From contig NZ_NXLR01000001.1 in NCBI RefSeq assembly GCF_003364255.1, forward strand, positions 186,001 to 250,000: a stretch of 64,000 nucleotides of DNA, given 5' to 3'. Source of the stretch: Helicobacter marmotae. Lineage in GTDB: Bacteria > Campylobacterota > Campylobacteria > Campylobacterales > Helicobacteraceae. A model generated the notes under the pieces. That model did not search any database. It saw only the letters and a list, made by a program, of their open reading frames with translations, and was not told where the DNA came from. Within the stretch, counting starts at the first letter, position 1. Each line of letters opens with the position of its first letter. A program made the position numbers and the translations under genes. Of the stretch, positions 34,842 through 44,112 are shown piece by piece.

Positions 34842-36398
34842 TTAAATTTGGCTTTCTGGCAAGAGTTTTGAGATCATCTTAAGCAATCTCGTCCAAATAT
34901 TTGTATCAGGGGGATAGGTAAAAATCTGCATTTCTCCATTATGCTCACCCTCCCAATATGTTTTTCTCCCTTTTTCATACACACGCCATGCACTTTGAGT
35001 ATCCTCTATCAAGTCCTCTTTAAGTGCCTTAGCAAAATGCACATTATCAAAAATCACTACAGATTCTGTATTTAGGTTTAAAGAGCGGGGGTCGAGATTA
35101 AAGCTACCAATCCAAGTAATAGTATCATCAAAAATAATACTTTTACTATGTAAAGACGCTTTAGACTTTGAGATCTTATCTCGCAATTTTGATTTACCCT
35201 TGCCAAAATATTGATATTCATATATTTTAGCCCCCGCTCTTAAGAGAGCATTACGATACCTCTCCCACGCCGCATATACCACAAGCGAATCTGTCGAAGC
35301 AAGGGAGTTAGTAAGTATTTGCACTTCTACTCCACTCTCAAGCAAAGTATCAAAAATCTTCATACCCTCTTGGCTTGGGACAAGATAGGCAGCAGAAATA
35401 TAAAGATTGCGATGCGTGCGGGATAAAATCTCAATAAGAGCCTTTGCGATAGGCTTAGGGGTTTGAGAATCTTGTATTTTTTCAGGTTTATCGCCAATAT
35501 ACATAGCCTTACCCCAATAGAGCTCTCTATGCTGATATTTGTCTATAAGCATTTGTATTTCTTCTTCATATTTTTCCCATTGGGGGTGCTCTTTTATCTT
35601 CTCTATAGAAGCCCTAAATTTCTTAATAGGAGTCTTAAAAGGCAAAAGTGCCACGGGAATGGAGCGATGAAAATTCCAATATTCATAAAAGTTTTCTTTG
35701 GCATCAAGGGCTGCCTTACCGATAAAAAGCACATCTGTATCTACAAAATTTACATCAATATTTTGGTCAAAATAATTATCTGCAATATTGCGCCCCCCGA
35801 TAATGAGCGTTATATCATCAACAATAAAAAGCTTATTGTGCATGCGGTGATTAATGCGATTGAAGTCAAAAACCATTTCAGGGTAACGTAGTAATCTAGA
35901 GCGATTCTTGTAGGGATTAAAGATTTTCACTTCAATATTGGGATGGGCATCAAGGGCTATAATGTCAGAAAAATCAGAATCTAAGCCATTATCATCAATA
36001 AGCATTTTTACCACAACGCCCCTTTGGGCTGCCAACCAAATCTCATGCATAAGGATACGAGAAGCTGTGTCATTCTTGTAAATATATGTTTGCAAGATAA
36101 TGCTTTTTTCTGCCATACGTGCAAGATAAGCACGACTTAAAAATGCTGTAAGTCCATCGCTTACAAGCATACCTCCTGTAAGCGTGGGGTCATTTTTAAG
36201 CTTATTGGCATAAGGTAGGGCAACACTTGTTTCTAAAGGATCAAACACAGGACTAGGATTTGAGGAGAATGAATCGGGGTTTTTAATATCTTTTGTTGAA
36301 GCGACAATAGAAGAGCAGCCAGCAAAAACAAAAAGACATGCCAAAACAAATAAAGCGATATTTGTTGATGAGAAGATAAAAGATTGAATAAACTGCAT
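34842..36398 (-). CDS. Phospholipase D-family lipoprotein (cardiolipin-synthase-like)
   Basis: The protein has a lipoprotein signal peptide ending in the lipobox FAGCSS, so it should be anchored at the membrane facing the periplasm. Two HKD half-sites are present: HNKLFIVDDITLIIGGRNI and HSKSIIFDDTITWIGSFN with DPRS after it. This is the two-site layout of PLD and ClsC-type cardiolipin synthases; which activity it has cannot be decided. 518 residues. ATG 36398 is chosen over TTG 36404 because AGGG lies 6 nt upstream. It follows frdB after a hairpin, the HP0190-HP0193 order. Confidence 0.88.
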   Translation of the reverse strand: MQFIQSFIFSSTNIALFVLACLFVFAGCSSIVASTKDIKNPDSFSSNPSPVFDPLETSVALPYANKLKNDPTLTGGMLVSDGLTAFLSRAYLARMAEKSIILQTYIYKNDTASRILMHEIWLAAQRGVVVKMLIDDNGLDSDFSDIIALDAHPNIEVKIFNPYKNRSRLLRYPEMVFDFNRINHRMHNKLFIVDDITLIIGGRNIADNYFDQNIDVNFVDTDVLFIGKAALDAKENFYEYWNFHRSIPVALLPFKTPIKKFRASIEKIKEHPQWEKYEEEIQMLIDKYQHRELYWGKAMYIGDKPEKIQDSQTPKPIAKALIEILSRTHRNLYISAAYLVPSQEGMKIFDTLLESGVEVQILTNSLASTDSLVVYAAWERYRNALLRAGAKIYEYQYFGKGKSKLRDKISKSKASLHSKSIIFDDTITWIGSFNLDPRSLNLNTESVVIFDNVHFAKALKEDLIEDTQSAWRVYEKGRKTYWEGEHNGEMQIFTYPPDTNIWTRLLKMISKLLPESQI

Positions 36399-36411
36399 AA
36401 ACAACCCTAAT

Positions 36412-36428
36412 GCCTCCTTAAAGGAGGC
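36412..36428 (-). repeat. Hairpin between frdB and the PLD gene
   Basis: GCCTCC-TTTAA-GGAGGC is a perfect six-bp stem in the 34-nt gap between frdB and the PLD start. No U-tract follows on the minus strand. It may separate expression levels of frd and PLD by pausing or mRNA processing. Confidence 0.45.
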
Positions 36429-36432
36429 AAAA

Positions 36433-37179
36433 CTATTTTTTCATACCTACGCTTACCATTTTTCTGCGTAAATATGCAATCTTGCTTTGCAAAGGAAGCT
36501 CTTTAGGGCAAGTATCATGGCATGCGATAAGGCTCATACAGCCAAATACGCCATCATCATTCCCTACAAGCTCATAATAATCCTCATCTGTACGCTCATC
36601 ATGGGGGTCAAGCATAAAGCGCACAACTCTATTCATACCAGCAGCCCCTACAAAGTCTTCCCTCATCACTTTAGTAGCACAGCTTGCGATACAGCAACCA
36701 CATTCAATACATCTATCAAGCTCAAAGACTTCATCGGCTACTTCTGGCTCAATAGGCATTTCTAGCTTTGAAATATCTGGGCTATGCTGAGTGTGTATCC
36801 AGCTTTCAACTCGCTTTGTCATACCTGCAAACCATTCACCTGTATTGACACTTAAATCCTTAATAAGCTTAAACGCAGGGAGAGGCATAAGCGTAATCAC
36901 ACCATCGGGGAAGTCTTGAGTAAGGGTCTTGCAAGCAAGTCGCGGACGCCCATTAATCATCATACCACAGCTTCCACAAATCCCCGCACGACATACAAAG
37001 TCAAAGCTCAAATCAGGGTCTTGCTGCTCTCTAATCATACCCAAAGCAATGAAAACCGTCATAGAGTGAGTTTCCTCTAATTGATATTCACGAAAATGTG
37101 GCTTAGAAACCGCACTTTGTGGGTCAAACTTCAACGCTCGAATGGTTAATATTCTTCCTTTTTGTTGTGTTGCACTCAT
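36433..37179 (-). CDS. frdB: Fumarate reductase iron-sulfur subunit
   Basis: FrdB passes electrons from the FrdC hemes to the FAD of FrdA. The cysteine sets are complete: [21 protein letters not shown] for the [2Fe-2S] centre, [11 protein letters not shown] for [4Fe-4S], and the later [12 protein letters not shown] for [3Fe-4S]. The 248-residue length fits. Its ATG overlaps the frdA stop by 1 nt. Gene order frdC-frdA-frdB matches Wolinella and Helicobacter. Fumarate respiration is a main energy route in these microaerophiles. Confidence 0.98.
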   Translation of the reverse strand: MSATQQKGRILTIRALKFDPQSAVSKPHFREYQLEETHSMTVFIALGMIREQQDPDLSFDFVCRAGICGSCGMMINGRPRLACKTLTQDFPDGVITLMPLPAFKLIKDLSVNTGEWFAGMTKRVESWIHTQHSPDISKLEMPIEPEVADEVFELDRCIECGCCIASCATKVMREDFVGAAGMNRVVRFMLDPHDERTDEDYYELVGNDDGVFGCMSLIACHDTCPKELPLQSKIAYLRRKMVSVGMKK

Positions 37180-39155
37180 TACTTATCTCCTAGTCGTTGA
37201 TTTCTTGCTTTAAATTGTGGTTGGAGATTGAATGGCATTAACGCTTCTTGCAAGGCATATCTATCCCCGCCTTTAGCTTGAATCTCTTGGGTGATTCTAT
37301 CAATCTCTGCTTGTCGAATAGCACTATTTGGGTGCTCTATAATCATACCCTTAGCCCCATAACCACGGAATCCCGGTGCAATTTCCATTTTCATAATATC
37401 CAAATCCTCATAAGTTACCGTTGGCAAAGTTTGATTTGGATCTTCCCAGCTTGTAAGTGTGCGTTTGAGCCAATTTGCATCATCGCGTTTAGGATAATCT
37501 TCACGCGTATGCGCACCTCGAGATTCTGTCCTATCAAGCGCACCTTTTGCAACACATAGAGCGATTTTAAGCATTTTAGGCGTGCGGTAAGCATCTTCAA
37601 GCTCTGGATTATTATGAAGTTTTTTGTTTTGCACGCGGATATTCTTACTGCGCTTGTAGAGCTCTTCAAGCTTATCTACAGCTTCTTGCAAACTCTTACC
37701 ATCACGGAAGATACCTACATCATGGTCCATAATATCTTTCATTGCATTTTTTAGCACATACACATCTTCATTGCCTGTACTATTAATCAACGCATTTAAA
37801 TAATCTTGTTGCTTTTGGACAAACTTTTCTAATGTAGCAGTTTGCACATCAATTTGTGCTCCTTGGCAATATTCCGTGAAATACTCGCCAATAATCATAC
37901 CAGCCACTACCGCCTCACTCACAGAATTTCCGCCCAAACGATTAAAGCCATGTAAATCCCAGCAAGCTACTTCACCCGCAGCAAATAAGCCCTTAAGATA
38001 AGTCTCACCCCTATAATCAGTGCGAATACCTCCCATAGAATAATGCTGCATAGGTCGCACAGGCGCCCATACACCGGGAGTTGCAGGGTCAATACCTGCA
38101 AATGTTTTACAAATATCTTGCACATCGCGCAAATTTCGCTCAACATGCGCTCGCCCCAAAATAGAAATATCAAGCCATAAATGATCACCATAAGGAGATT
38201 TTACACCCTTGCCCTTGCGGATATGTTCAAGCATTCTTCTCGAGACCACATCACGGCTTGCTAGCTCTTTTTTCTCTGGCTCATAATCAGGCATAAATCG
38301 ATACCCATCAACATCGCGCAACACACCGCCATCACCACGACAGCCCTCTGTGAGCAAGATTCCACTAGGGACAATAGGAGTTGGGTGGAATTGCACTGCC
38401 TCCATATTGCCAAGTTTTGCTATACCTGTTTCCATAGCTATAGCCGCACCTATGCCCTCACAAATTACAGCATTTGTTGTATTGCGATATACCCTACCAT
38501 AGCCACCAGTAGCAAGCAATGTCCCCTTAGAGACATAAGCCATAAGCTCACCGCTTACTAAATCACGTACAACCGCCCCGTAGCACTTGCCATCTTGATG
38601 AATGAGTGCAATCGCCTCTTTTCTATCTTGAATATCCACGCCAAGCTTATATGCTTCATTAGCTACTGCATAAAGCATAGTATGCCCTGTAGCATCAGCG
38701 GTATAGCATGTGCGCCATTTTTTTGTGCCACCAAAATCACGCGAATGAATATAGCCATGTCTAAAGTCATCTTCGGTAATGGTTACCTTTTCACCATTGA
38801 TAACAGCTGGTCTATCGCCTTTTTGGATTCTAGTCCAAGGCACGCCAAATCCGGCTAATTGACGAATTGCCTTAGGAGCAGTAGTAACAAACATTCTTGC
38901 CACATCTTGGTCGCAACCCCAGTCGCTTCCTTTCACGGTATCAGCAAAATGCAAATCCTCATTATCGCCATCACTTTTCACAGAATTTCCAAGACTTGCC
39001 TGCATACCACCTTGAGCCGCTGCAGAGTGGCTACGTTTGACTGGTACAAGAGAAAGCACAATGGTATTTAAGCCTGCTTGCTTTGCAGCAATAGAAGCCC
39101 GAAGTCCTGCTAAACCACCGCCAATAATCAAGGCATCACTATAAATCACTTTCAT
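37179..39155 (-). CDS. frdA: Fumarate reductase flavoprotein subunit
   Basis: FrdA holds covalent FAD and reduces fumarate to succinate. The N-terminal [17 protein letters not shown] nucleotide loop is present, with the FAD-linking His in [14 protein letters not shown]. The active-site segments [33 protein letters not shown] and [14 protein letters not shown] follow, and the FAD tail is [14 protein letters not shown]. The 658-residue length is like the Wolinella enzyme and shorter than the 714 residues I recall for H. pylori. It overlaps frdC and frdB by 1 nt each. Confidence 0.98.
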   Translation of the reverse strand: MKVIYSDALIIGGGLAGLRASIAAKQAGLNTIVLSLVPVKRSHSAAAQGGMQASLGNSVKSDGDNEDLHFADTVKGSDWGCDQDVARMFVTTAPKAIRQLAGFGVPWTRIQKGDRPAVINGEKVTITEDDFRHGYIHSRDFGGTKKWRTCYTADATGHTMLYAVANEAYKLGVDIQDRKEAIALIHQDGKCYGAVVRDLVSGELMAYVSKGTLLATGGYGRVYRNTTNAVICEGIGAAIAMETGIAKLGNMEAVQFHPTPIVPSGILLTEGCRGDGGVLRDVDGYRFMPDYEPEKKELASRDVVSRRMLEHIRKGKGVKSPYGDHLWLDISILGRAHVERNLRDVQDICKTFAGIDPATPGVWAPVRPMQHYSMGGIRTDYRGETYLKGLFAAGEVACWDLHGFNRLGGNSVSEAVVAGMIIGEYFTEYCQGAQIDVQTATLEKFVQKQQDYLNALINSTGNEDVYVLKNAMKDIMDHDVGIFRDGKSLQEAVDKLEELYKRSKNIRVQNKKLHNNPELEDAYRTPKMLKIALCVAKGALDRTESRGAHTREDYPKRDDANWLKRTLTSWEDPNQTLPTVTYEDLDIMKMEIAPGFRGYGAKGMIIEHPNSAIRQAEIDRITQEIQAKGGDRYALQEALMPFNLQPQFKARNQRLGDK

Positions 39156-39913
39156 TATTTACCCCCAAATTCTTTTGCATCATAATATTTGTAGTCTATA
39201 TTAGGGTCTGTCTGATTCATACCATAATACATATAAGCACTAAAAGTAGCTAATCCCAAAATAATAAAAAACGCACTCATAAACCACTTGATAGTGCGCA
39301 AGGTCTTTAAGCCTAATCCTTCAAACCACCCCCACTTGATACAAAGACGATAAAGCCCTATAGAAGCATGGAGCTCCACGGCAAAAAGAAGCACAAGATA
39401 GAGTATCCAAAAATGCTCACTCCAAAAGCGATATGCCGAACCATTTGGTCCAATAGTTTCAGGCTGAGTAAGCATGATAAAAAGATGTACGCTTGCAGTG
39501 AAAAATAGCACAAAGCCAGTCAGCGCCTGAATAGCCCAAAGCGATGTATCACTATGCTTCATAAGGTGCTTATGCACTCTTAATGCTAAAAACTGCTTAT
39601 AGTTAATAGGGAATTTTCTCACAGCCAAAAAGGCATGCACCACAAGTGCTACAATAATCACCACAGCAACGCCGCTCACAATAAGTGGATTGCCACCTTC
39701 GATAAGAAAGCTACCTTCAAAGAATTTCGCAACAGCATGCATAGCTTCACGACTAATTAATATCGTAGCCACAAAAAACATATGCAAAATCATAAAAATG
39801 GCTAAAAATAGCCCTGTTGCACTTTGCCAAAAATCAAGCCTTGCTGGATTCTTGCTTTTCTTTCTTTGAGGTGTTACTCCTACGTAACTCTCAATTACCT
39901 TATCCTCTCGCAT
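39155..39913 (-). CDS. frdC: Fumarate reductase cytochrome b subunit
   Basis: FrdC is the membrane diheme cytochrome b that oxidises menaquinol and feeds FrdB. Five hydrophobic helices are visible over its 252 residues. Candidate axial histidines lie in [30 protein letters not shown] and [10 protein letters not shown], the pattern of Wolinella FrdC. It starts at ATG 39913 after AGGAGG. A leader with interlocked inverted repeats precedes it. It is first in the operon frdC-frdA-frdB, with the PLD gene behind. Confidence 0.97.
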   Translation of the reverse strand: MREDKVIESYVGVTPQRKKSKNPARLDFWQSATGLFLAIFMILHMFFVATILISREAMHAVAKFFEGSFLIEGGNPLIVSGVAVVIIVALVVHAFLAVRKFPINYKQFLALRVHKHLMKHSDTSLWAIQALTGFVLFFTASVHLFIMLTQPETIGPNGSAYRFWSEHFWILYLVLLFAVELHASIGLYRLCIKWGWFEGLGLKTLRTIKWFMSAFFIILGLATFSAYMYYGMNQTDPNIDYKYYDAKEFGGK

Positions 39914-39941
39914 GTATCCTCCTGTTCGTAGTTTGACCTAT

Positions 39942-39992
39942 CAAGCCCATACAAGTGCTCTTTTAAAGGGGGGCTTGCTCCAAGATACTTGT
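39942..39992 (-). promoter_or_regulatory. Interlocked inverted repeats (pseudoknot-type) in the frdC leader
   Basis: In the transcript order the segments are ACAAGT (39992-39987), CAAGCCC (39977-39971), ACTTGT (39956-39951) and GGGCTTG (39948-39942). The first pairs with the third and the second with the fourth, an A-B-A'-B' topology. They lie between the likely transcript start and the ribosome-binding site of frdC. An H-type pseudoknot or alternative hairpins could result. Confidence 0.4.
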
Positions 39993-40016
39993 AGGATTCT
40001 CAAAAAAGGCTCTTAG

Positions 40017-40022
40017 ATTATA
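40017..40022 (-). promoter_or_regulatory. -10 box of the frdCAB operon
   Basis: TATAAT on the minus strand within TTCTATAATCT, about 104 nt before the frdC start. A second TATAAT about 35 nt further upstream lies in an AT-rich tract. Confidence 0.5.
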
Positions 40023-40064
40023 GAAAAATAATTATTAAAGTTTTTTTATACTAATTATAAAGAA

Positions 40065-40115
40065 AGTTTTGTTTTTGCTTAATCTCTATAAATCACACAT
40101 TGACTAAACAAAACT
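40065..40115. repeat. 10-bp inverted repeat at the 3' end of the cytochrome gene
   Basis: AGTTTTGTTT (40065-40074) and AAACAAAACT (40106-40115) are exact inverted copies 31 nt apart; the second overlaps the stop codon of the tetraheme cytochrome. It could form a long 3' stem in that mRNA, ending the upstream transcript before the frd promoter region. Confidence 0.4.
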
Positions 40116-40494
40116 AAGGTTGTAAAAACAACATCTCACTAAAATTTTTTAACCCCTTTTGGAAGACACCCTCTCCCGTGCTAATGGGGGAAGAAGAGAG
40201 TTGCGTGTGGCATTGTATGCAGGCATTTAATACGACATGATCTTTAGCAAGCCCTTGAGATTGGACTTTTTTTATATCATGGCAAGCAAAGCAGTCTGGA
40301 CCACAGCTCCCCATATCAATCTGTGCCATTTTTTCATCAGTATGGCACGTTTTGCACACAAGCATAGGGCTATGCCGAATATCATGGGCATAATCAAGAT
40401 TCTGATGACATGCCTTGCAGTCTCCTGTGCAAGCAAGCAGCACATCTACAAACATAAAATGCAAAAACCAAAATATCCATATATGCTTCATCAT
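40114..40494 (-). CDS. Small tetraheme c-type cytochrome
   Basis: The 126-residue protein has an N-terminal export signal and four CxxCH heme sites: CKACH, CKTCH, CFACH and CIQCH. The signal ends in VLLACTGDC, where LLAC could serve as a lipobox, so the protein may be a membrane-anchored periplasmic lipoprotein. Additional His residues (HDIRH, KDHV) could be distal heme ligands. I know no named family with this exact spacing. It lies upstream of frdC on the same strand and may carry electrons in anaerobic respiration. Its ATG overlaps the thiS stop as ATGA, so it is translationally coupled to thiS. Confidence 0.88.
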   Translation of the reverse strand: MMKHIWIFWFLHFMFVDVLLACTGDCKACHQNLDYAHDIRHSPMLVCKTCHTDEKMAQIDMGSCGPDCFACHDIKKVQSQGLAKDHVVLNACIQCHTQLSSSPISTGEGVFQKGLKNFSEMLFLQP

Positions 40495-40691
40495 CCACCG
40501 CCGACAAAATCCAAAATCTCCACCTCATCACCCTCATGCAATACACAACTCTCCCATAAAGGCTTTTTTATCACTTGTGTGTTAATCGCTACTGCCATTG
40601 CTTTATGGGCGATACCAAGATCAGTAATAAGGGCTAAAAGTGTAGAATCTTTGGCAATTTGATAGATATTACCATTAAGTACAATATTCAT
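40491..40691 (-). CDS. thiS: Sulfur carrier protein ThiS
   Basis: ThiS is a ubiquitin-fold sulfur carrier; ThiF adenylates its C-terminal glycine and the thiocarboxylate feeds thiazole formation for thiamine. The 66-residue length, the start MNIVLNGN, the KAMAVAINTQVI strand and the ending VEILDFVGGG are typical. MoaD is the alternative, but its ending and motif differ. The start follows the glmU stop directly. No other thiamine gene is visible here. Confidence 0.88.
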   Translation of the reverse strand: MNIVLNGNIYQIAKDSTLLALITDLGIAHKAMAVAINTQVIKKPLWESCVLHEGDEVEILDFVGGG

Positions 40692-42029
40692 TTACTGCTC
40701 CTTTTTGTCTTTATCAAAAAACTTAAAATATCCATCTTTAATCTGCTTTTGAGGTGTGCGTGAAAGCACCAACTCTCCTGCATTCACATCTTTTGTAATC
40801 GTGCTCCCTGCGGCAATAAGCACACAAGATTGTATATTTAAAGGCGCTACAAGCTGCACATCACTCCCCACAAAGACATCTTTGCCAATAATTGTTTTAT
40901 GCTTCTTTTTGCCATCATAATTACAAGTAATCACTCCAGCGCCTATATTACTTCCAGAATCTACCTCACAATCTCCCAAATAGCTTAAATGCCCTGCTTT
41001 CACGCCATTTAGCACACTTGCCTTAGTTTCTACAAAATTCCCAATATGCGTGTTTTTAATGCGACTTTTAGGGCGGATATGTGCGAGGGGTCCTATATCG
41101 CTTGATTCTATAATACTCTGCTCTATAATACTATGTGCCTTGATATGAGAATCTCTAATCTCGCAATCACCGCAGATTTGAACCCCCTGCTCAATAATAC
41201 ACTCCCCATAAAATTTCACTCCCGATTCTATATAAATGGTATGAGGCAAGTGCATAATCACTCCCTGCTCCATTGCCCTCTCTCTTAAGCTTTGGAGCAT
41301 AATACCCTCTGCAGCGGCAAGTTGAAGCTTGGAATTCACTCCTATAAACTCCTCCTCACTCACCCTTAGCGCACAGATTTGGGCATTATCCTGCTTAGCA
41401 AGAAACACCACATCTGTGAGATAAAACTCCTTTTGGGCATTATGGTTTTCTATACGCGGGAGATAGGTTTGCAAAATATCTTTGCTAAATTTATACACCC
41501 CCGCATTCACATCTTCTATCAGCAGCTCTTGCGGGCTTGCGTCTTTTTGCTCGATAATCTTTTGCACCTCATCGCCTTTAAGAATCACTCTCCCATAGCC
41601 ATGGGGATTTGCTAAATGCAAAATACTCATCACAATAGGCGCATTATGCTTTAAAAGGGCTTTAAGCGTAGAGGCACGTACTAAAGGCATATCTCCATTA
41701 AGAAGCAATATCTCATCATATTGGCAGGGCTGATTTGAGTTTATAAGCCACATAAGCGCACCTCCCGTGCCGGGGAAACGTAGCATATCTTGCGTATGGA
41801 AATGCAAAATCCCGCTATCATAAGCATTTTGATAAGTTTGAAGTATGTTTTGCTTTATCAAATCTTCTTGATGAAAAAGCACAATATGCACATCATCGCT
41901 TATTTGCAATGCCTCTTCAATGCTATAAAACACCATAGGCTTACCACAAATTTTATGAAGCACTTTGGGCGTATTTGACTTCATTCGAGTGCCTGCCCCT
42001 GCAGCAAGAATCACCACCGATACATTCAT
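40692..42029 (-). CDS. glmU: Bifunctional GlmU (N-acetyltransferase / UTase)
   Basis: GlmU acetylates glucosamine-1-P and couples it to UTP, making UDP-GlcNAc for peptidoglycan and lipid A. The N-terminal uridyltransferase domain has VVILAAGAGTRMKSNTPKVLH and LLLNGDMPLV. The C-terminal left-handed beta-helix contains RPKSRIKNTHIGNFVETKAS and YLGDCEVDSGSNIGAGVITCNYDGKKKHKT. ATG 42029 has AAGGAG upstream and starts at the family position; 14 extra in-frame residues from 42071 are not supported. 445 residues. thiS follows with no gap. Confidence 0.96.
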   Translation of the reverse strand: MNVSVVILAAGAGTRMKSNTPKVLHKICGKPMVFYSIEEALQISDDVHIVLFHQEDLIKQNILQTYQNAYDSGILHFHTQDMLRFPGTGGALMWLINSNQPCQYDEILLLNGDMPLVRASTLKALLKHNAPIVMSILHLANPHGYGRVILKGDEVQKIIEQKDASPQELLIEDVNAGVYKFSKDILQTYLPRIENHNAQKEFYLTDVVFLAKQDNAQICALRVSEEEFIGVNSKLQLAAAEGIMLQSLRERAMEQGVIMHLPHTIYIESGVKFYGECIIEQGVQICGDCEIRDSHIKAHSIIEQSIIESSDIGPLAHIRPKSRIKNTHIGNFVETKASVLNGVKAGHLSYLGDCEVDSGSNIGAGVITCNYDGKKKHKTIIGKDVFVGSDVQLVAPLNIQSCVLIAAGSTITKDVNAGELVLSRTPQKQIKDGYFKFFDKDKKEQ

Positions 42030-42099
42030 AGTACTCCTTTGCAAAGCCCTTAATAAAGCATCTAATATCAATTTTATATAATTTTAACACACAAAAATC

Positions 42100-42105
42100 T
42101 ATAAT
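42100..42105 (+). promoter_or_regulatory. -10 box of fliP
   Basis: TATAAT within ATCTATAATATC. It puts the transcript start at about 42112, so the TTG at 42112 would be leaderless and the later start at 42145 is favoured. Confidence 0.5.
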
Positions 42106-42144
42106 ATCTCCTTGAGAAAAAATTTAAATGGATTGGGAGTGGTT

Positions 42145-42954
42145 TTGAAAAAAATCTTTTGGCTTTTATGCTTTTATGGACTTTTCGCATACGCTGAAGT
42201 AAGCCTTGATACAAATATCACACCCGCCTTACCTGCTCCATCAAGCATTCCCTCTGTGCCCACCCTCCCTAATAACCCCCAGCTCCCATCAGTAGATTTA
42301 TCTCTCACTATGCCACAAGAGCCCACTGAGCTTGTAGCGACTTTAAATATTGTCCTTATCATCACATTACTTGTTATCGCTCCCTCACTCGTGCTTGTGA
42401 TGACAAGCTTTACGCGCATTGTGATAGTCTTTGCCTTTTTACGCACCGCCCTTGGCACGCAACAATCCCCGCCTACACAGATTCTTGTAAGCCTAGCCCT
42501 TGTACTGACATTTTTTATTATGGAGCCGGTAGCTACCAAAGCCTATGAAGCGGGCATTAAGCCCTATACAGAAAAGCAGATTTCATATGATGAAGCCTTT
42601 GAGCGCGCAATCGTGCCATTTAAAGACTTTATGATTAAAAACACACGTGAGAAAGACCTAGCGCTCTTTTTTAGAATCCGCCATTTAGATAACCCCCAAA
42701 GTGTTGATGATGTCCCTCTTAGTGTGCTTATACCGGCATTTATGATTAGTGAGCTAAAAACTGCCTTTTGGATTGGATTCTTACTCTATCTGCCATTTTT
42801 GGTTATTGATATGGTGATTAGCTCTGTGCTTATGGCTATGGGTATGATGATGCTCCCTCCTGTGATGATTTCTCTCCCCTTTAAGATTTTGGTTTTTGTG
42901 CTTGTTGATGGGTGGAATCTCCTTATTGGCAATCTTGTGCAAGGCTTCAAGTAA
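42145..42954 (+). CDS. fliP: Flagellar export gate protein FliP
   Basis: FliP forms the core of the flagellar type III export gate with FliQ and FliR. It has a signal sequence, then helices including the conserved LNIVLIITLLVIAPSLVLVMTSFTRIVIVFAFLRTALGTQQSPPTQIL and LLYLPFLVIDMVISSVLMAMGMMMLPP. No in-frame ATG exists near the N-terminus. TTG 42145 is chosen because GGAG lies 5 nt upstream; TTG 42112 and GTG 42139 are alternatives. A six-codon ATG frame (42128-42148) ends over the TTG. 269 residues. fliR is separate, at 52576. Confidence 0.94.
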   Translation: MKKIFWLLCFYGLFAYAEVSLDTNITPALPAPSSIPSVPTLPNNPQLPSVDLSLTMPQEPTELVATLNIVLIITLLVIAPSLVLVMTSFTRIVIVFAFLRTALGTQQSPPTQILVSLALVLTFFIMEPVATKAYEAGIKPYTEKQISYDEAFERAIVPFKDFMIKNTREKDLALFFRIRHLDNPQSVDDVPLSVLIPAFMISELKTAFWIGFLLYLPFLVIDMVISSVLMAMGMMMLPPVMISLPFKILVFVLVDGWNLLIGNLVQGFK

Positions 42955-42960
42955 GCCATA

Positions 42961-44112
42961 ATGAAGTGCGAGCATTTTGGGCAATGTGGAGGCTGCCCTA
43001 ACACGATAGACTATAAGAGCCAGCTTGAATCTAAACTTATGCAAACCACACAAGAGTTTCAAGCCTTGCTTAATGGAGTAGATATTGAAGTATTTGCTTC
43101 ACCACAAAGTGGCTTTAGAGCGCGCTGTGAGCTGCGATTCTACCATGAAAAAGAGGGGCTATCTTTTGCAATGAGCTCCCTTAATACTTCACATAAAATC
43201 CCCATACACACTTGCCCGATTTTACTCCCTATTTTAGGGGACATTATGCCCCTTTTGCTTGAAACACTCCAAAACAATGAAATATTAAAAGCCAAACTTT
43301 ATGCGTGCAACTTCCTCTCTAGCTTGCAAAATCAAGTCCTCCTCACTCTTATATATCACAAACCCCTAGATACACATTGGCAAACTCAAGCAAAGCTTTT
43401 GCAAGATATGCTCCAAGATACATATAAAACCCCCATACATATCATAGGACGGAGCAAAAACCAAATACTCTACCTCTCCTCTTCAACCATAAGCGAAACC
43501 CTAAATCTCACTCACGCACCATATACTTACCTCAAGCAAGAGGGGCTTTTTAGCCAGCCTAATCCCTTTATGAATGCCAAAATGCTTGATTTTGTACGTG
43601 ATTCATTACAGAATCTTTACCCCCATGCGACCTATGATGCCCTAGAGCTTTATTGTGGAAGCGGTAATTTCACGCTTATCTTAGCGCCATTTTTTAGACA
43701 AGTGCTTGCTACTGAAGTAGTTAAATCTGCTATCACTTTATTAAAGCAAAATATGGCTTATAATCAGTGCAATAATATCACTCCTGTGCGACTTAATGCG
43801 CTTGAGAGTATCCAAGCTTTACGCCAAGAGCGGGCATTTTTCCGCTTAAGGGATATAGATATAACATCTTTTAACTTTGATTGTGTGTTAATAGACCCTC
43901 CACGAAGCGGGGTAAATAACCACACGATACTTGAGTTTTTACAAGATTTTTCTACCATTATTTACATCTCATGCAATCCTCAAACGCTCTTGCGTGATAT
44001 GGGCATTCTCTCTCAAACTCACAAAATCGTGCGTTTTGGGCTTTTTGACCAATTTCCTTATACATTTCATAGAGAATGTATAGTGACATTAAGAAAAGTT
44101 AAGTTTGCCTAA
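42961..44112 (+). CDS. trmA: tRNA/rRNA uracil-5-methyltransferase, TrmA family
   Basis: The SAM-dependent enzyme methylates uracil C5, probably U54 of tRNA. The catalytic core is clear: LELYCGSGNFTL for SAM binding, DCVLIDPPRSG, and YISCNPQTLLRDM with the nucleophile Cys. The N-terminal CEHFGQCGGC is a [4Fe-4S]-type motif as in RlmD (RumA), which E. coli TrmA lacks, so rRNA as a substrate cannot be excluded. 383 residues. It starts 6 nt after fliP and converges with the MFS gene, overlapping it by 14 nt. Confidence 0.88.
   Translation: MKCEHFGQCGGCPNTIDYKSQLESKLMQTTQEFQALLNGVDIEVFASPQSGFRARCELRFYHEKEGLSFAMSSLNTSHKIPIHTCPILLPILGDIMPLLLETLQNNEILKAKLYACNFLSSLQNQVLLTLIYHKPLDTHWQTQAKLLQDMLQDTYKTPIHIIGRSKNQILYLSSSTISETLNLTHAPYTYLKQEGLFSQPNPFMNAKMLDFVRDSLQNLYPHATYDALELYCGSGNFTLILAPFFRQVLATEVVKSAITLLKQNMAYNQCNNITPVRLNALESIQALRQERAFFRLRDIDITSFNFDCVLIDPPRSGVNNHTILEFLQDFSTIIYISCNPQTLLRDMGILSQTHKIVRFGLFDQFPYTFHRECIVTLRKVKFA

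Noticed and set aside
35463-35891. 142-codon open frame antisense to the PLD gene
   Set aside because: It overlaps both conserved HKD-region codons of a real gene and has no upstream signal.
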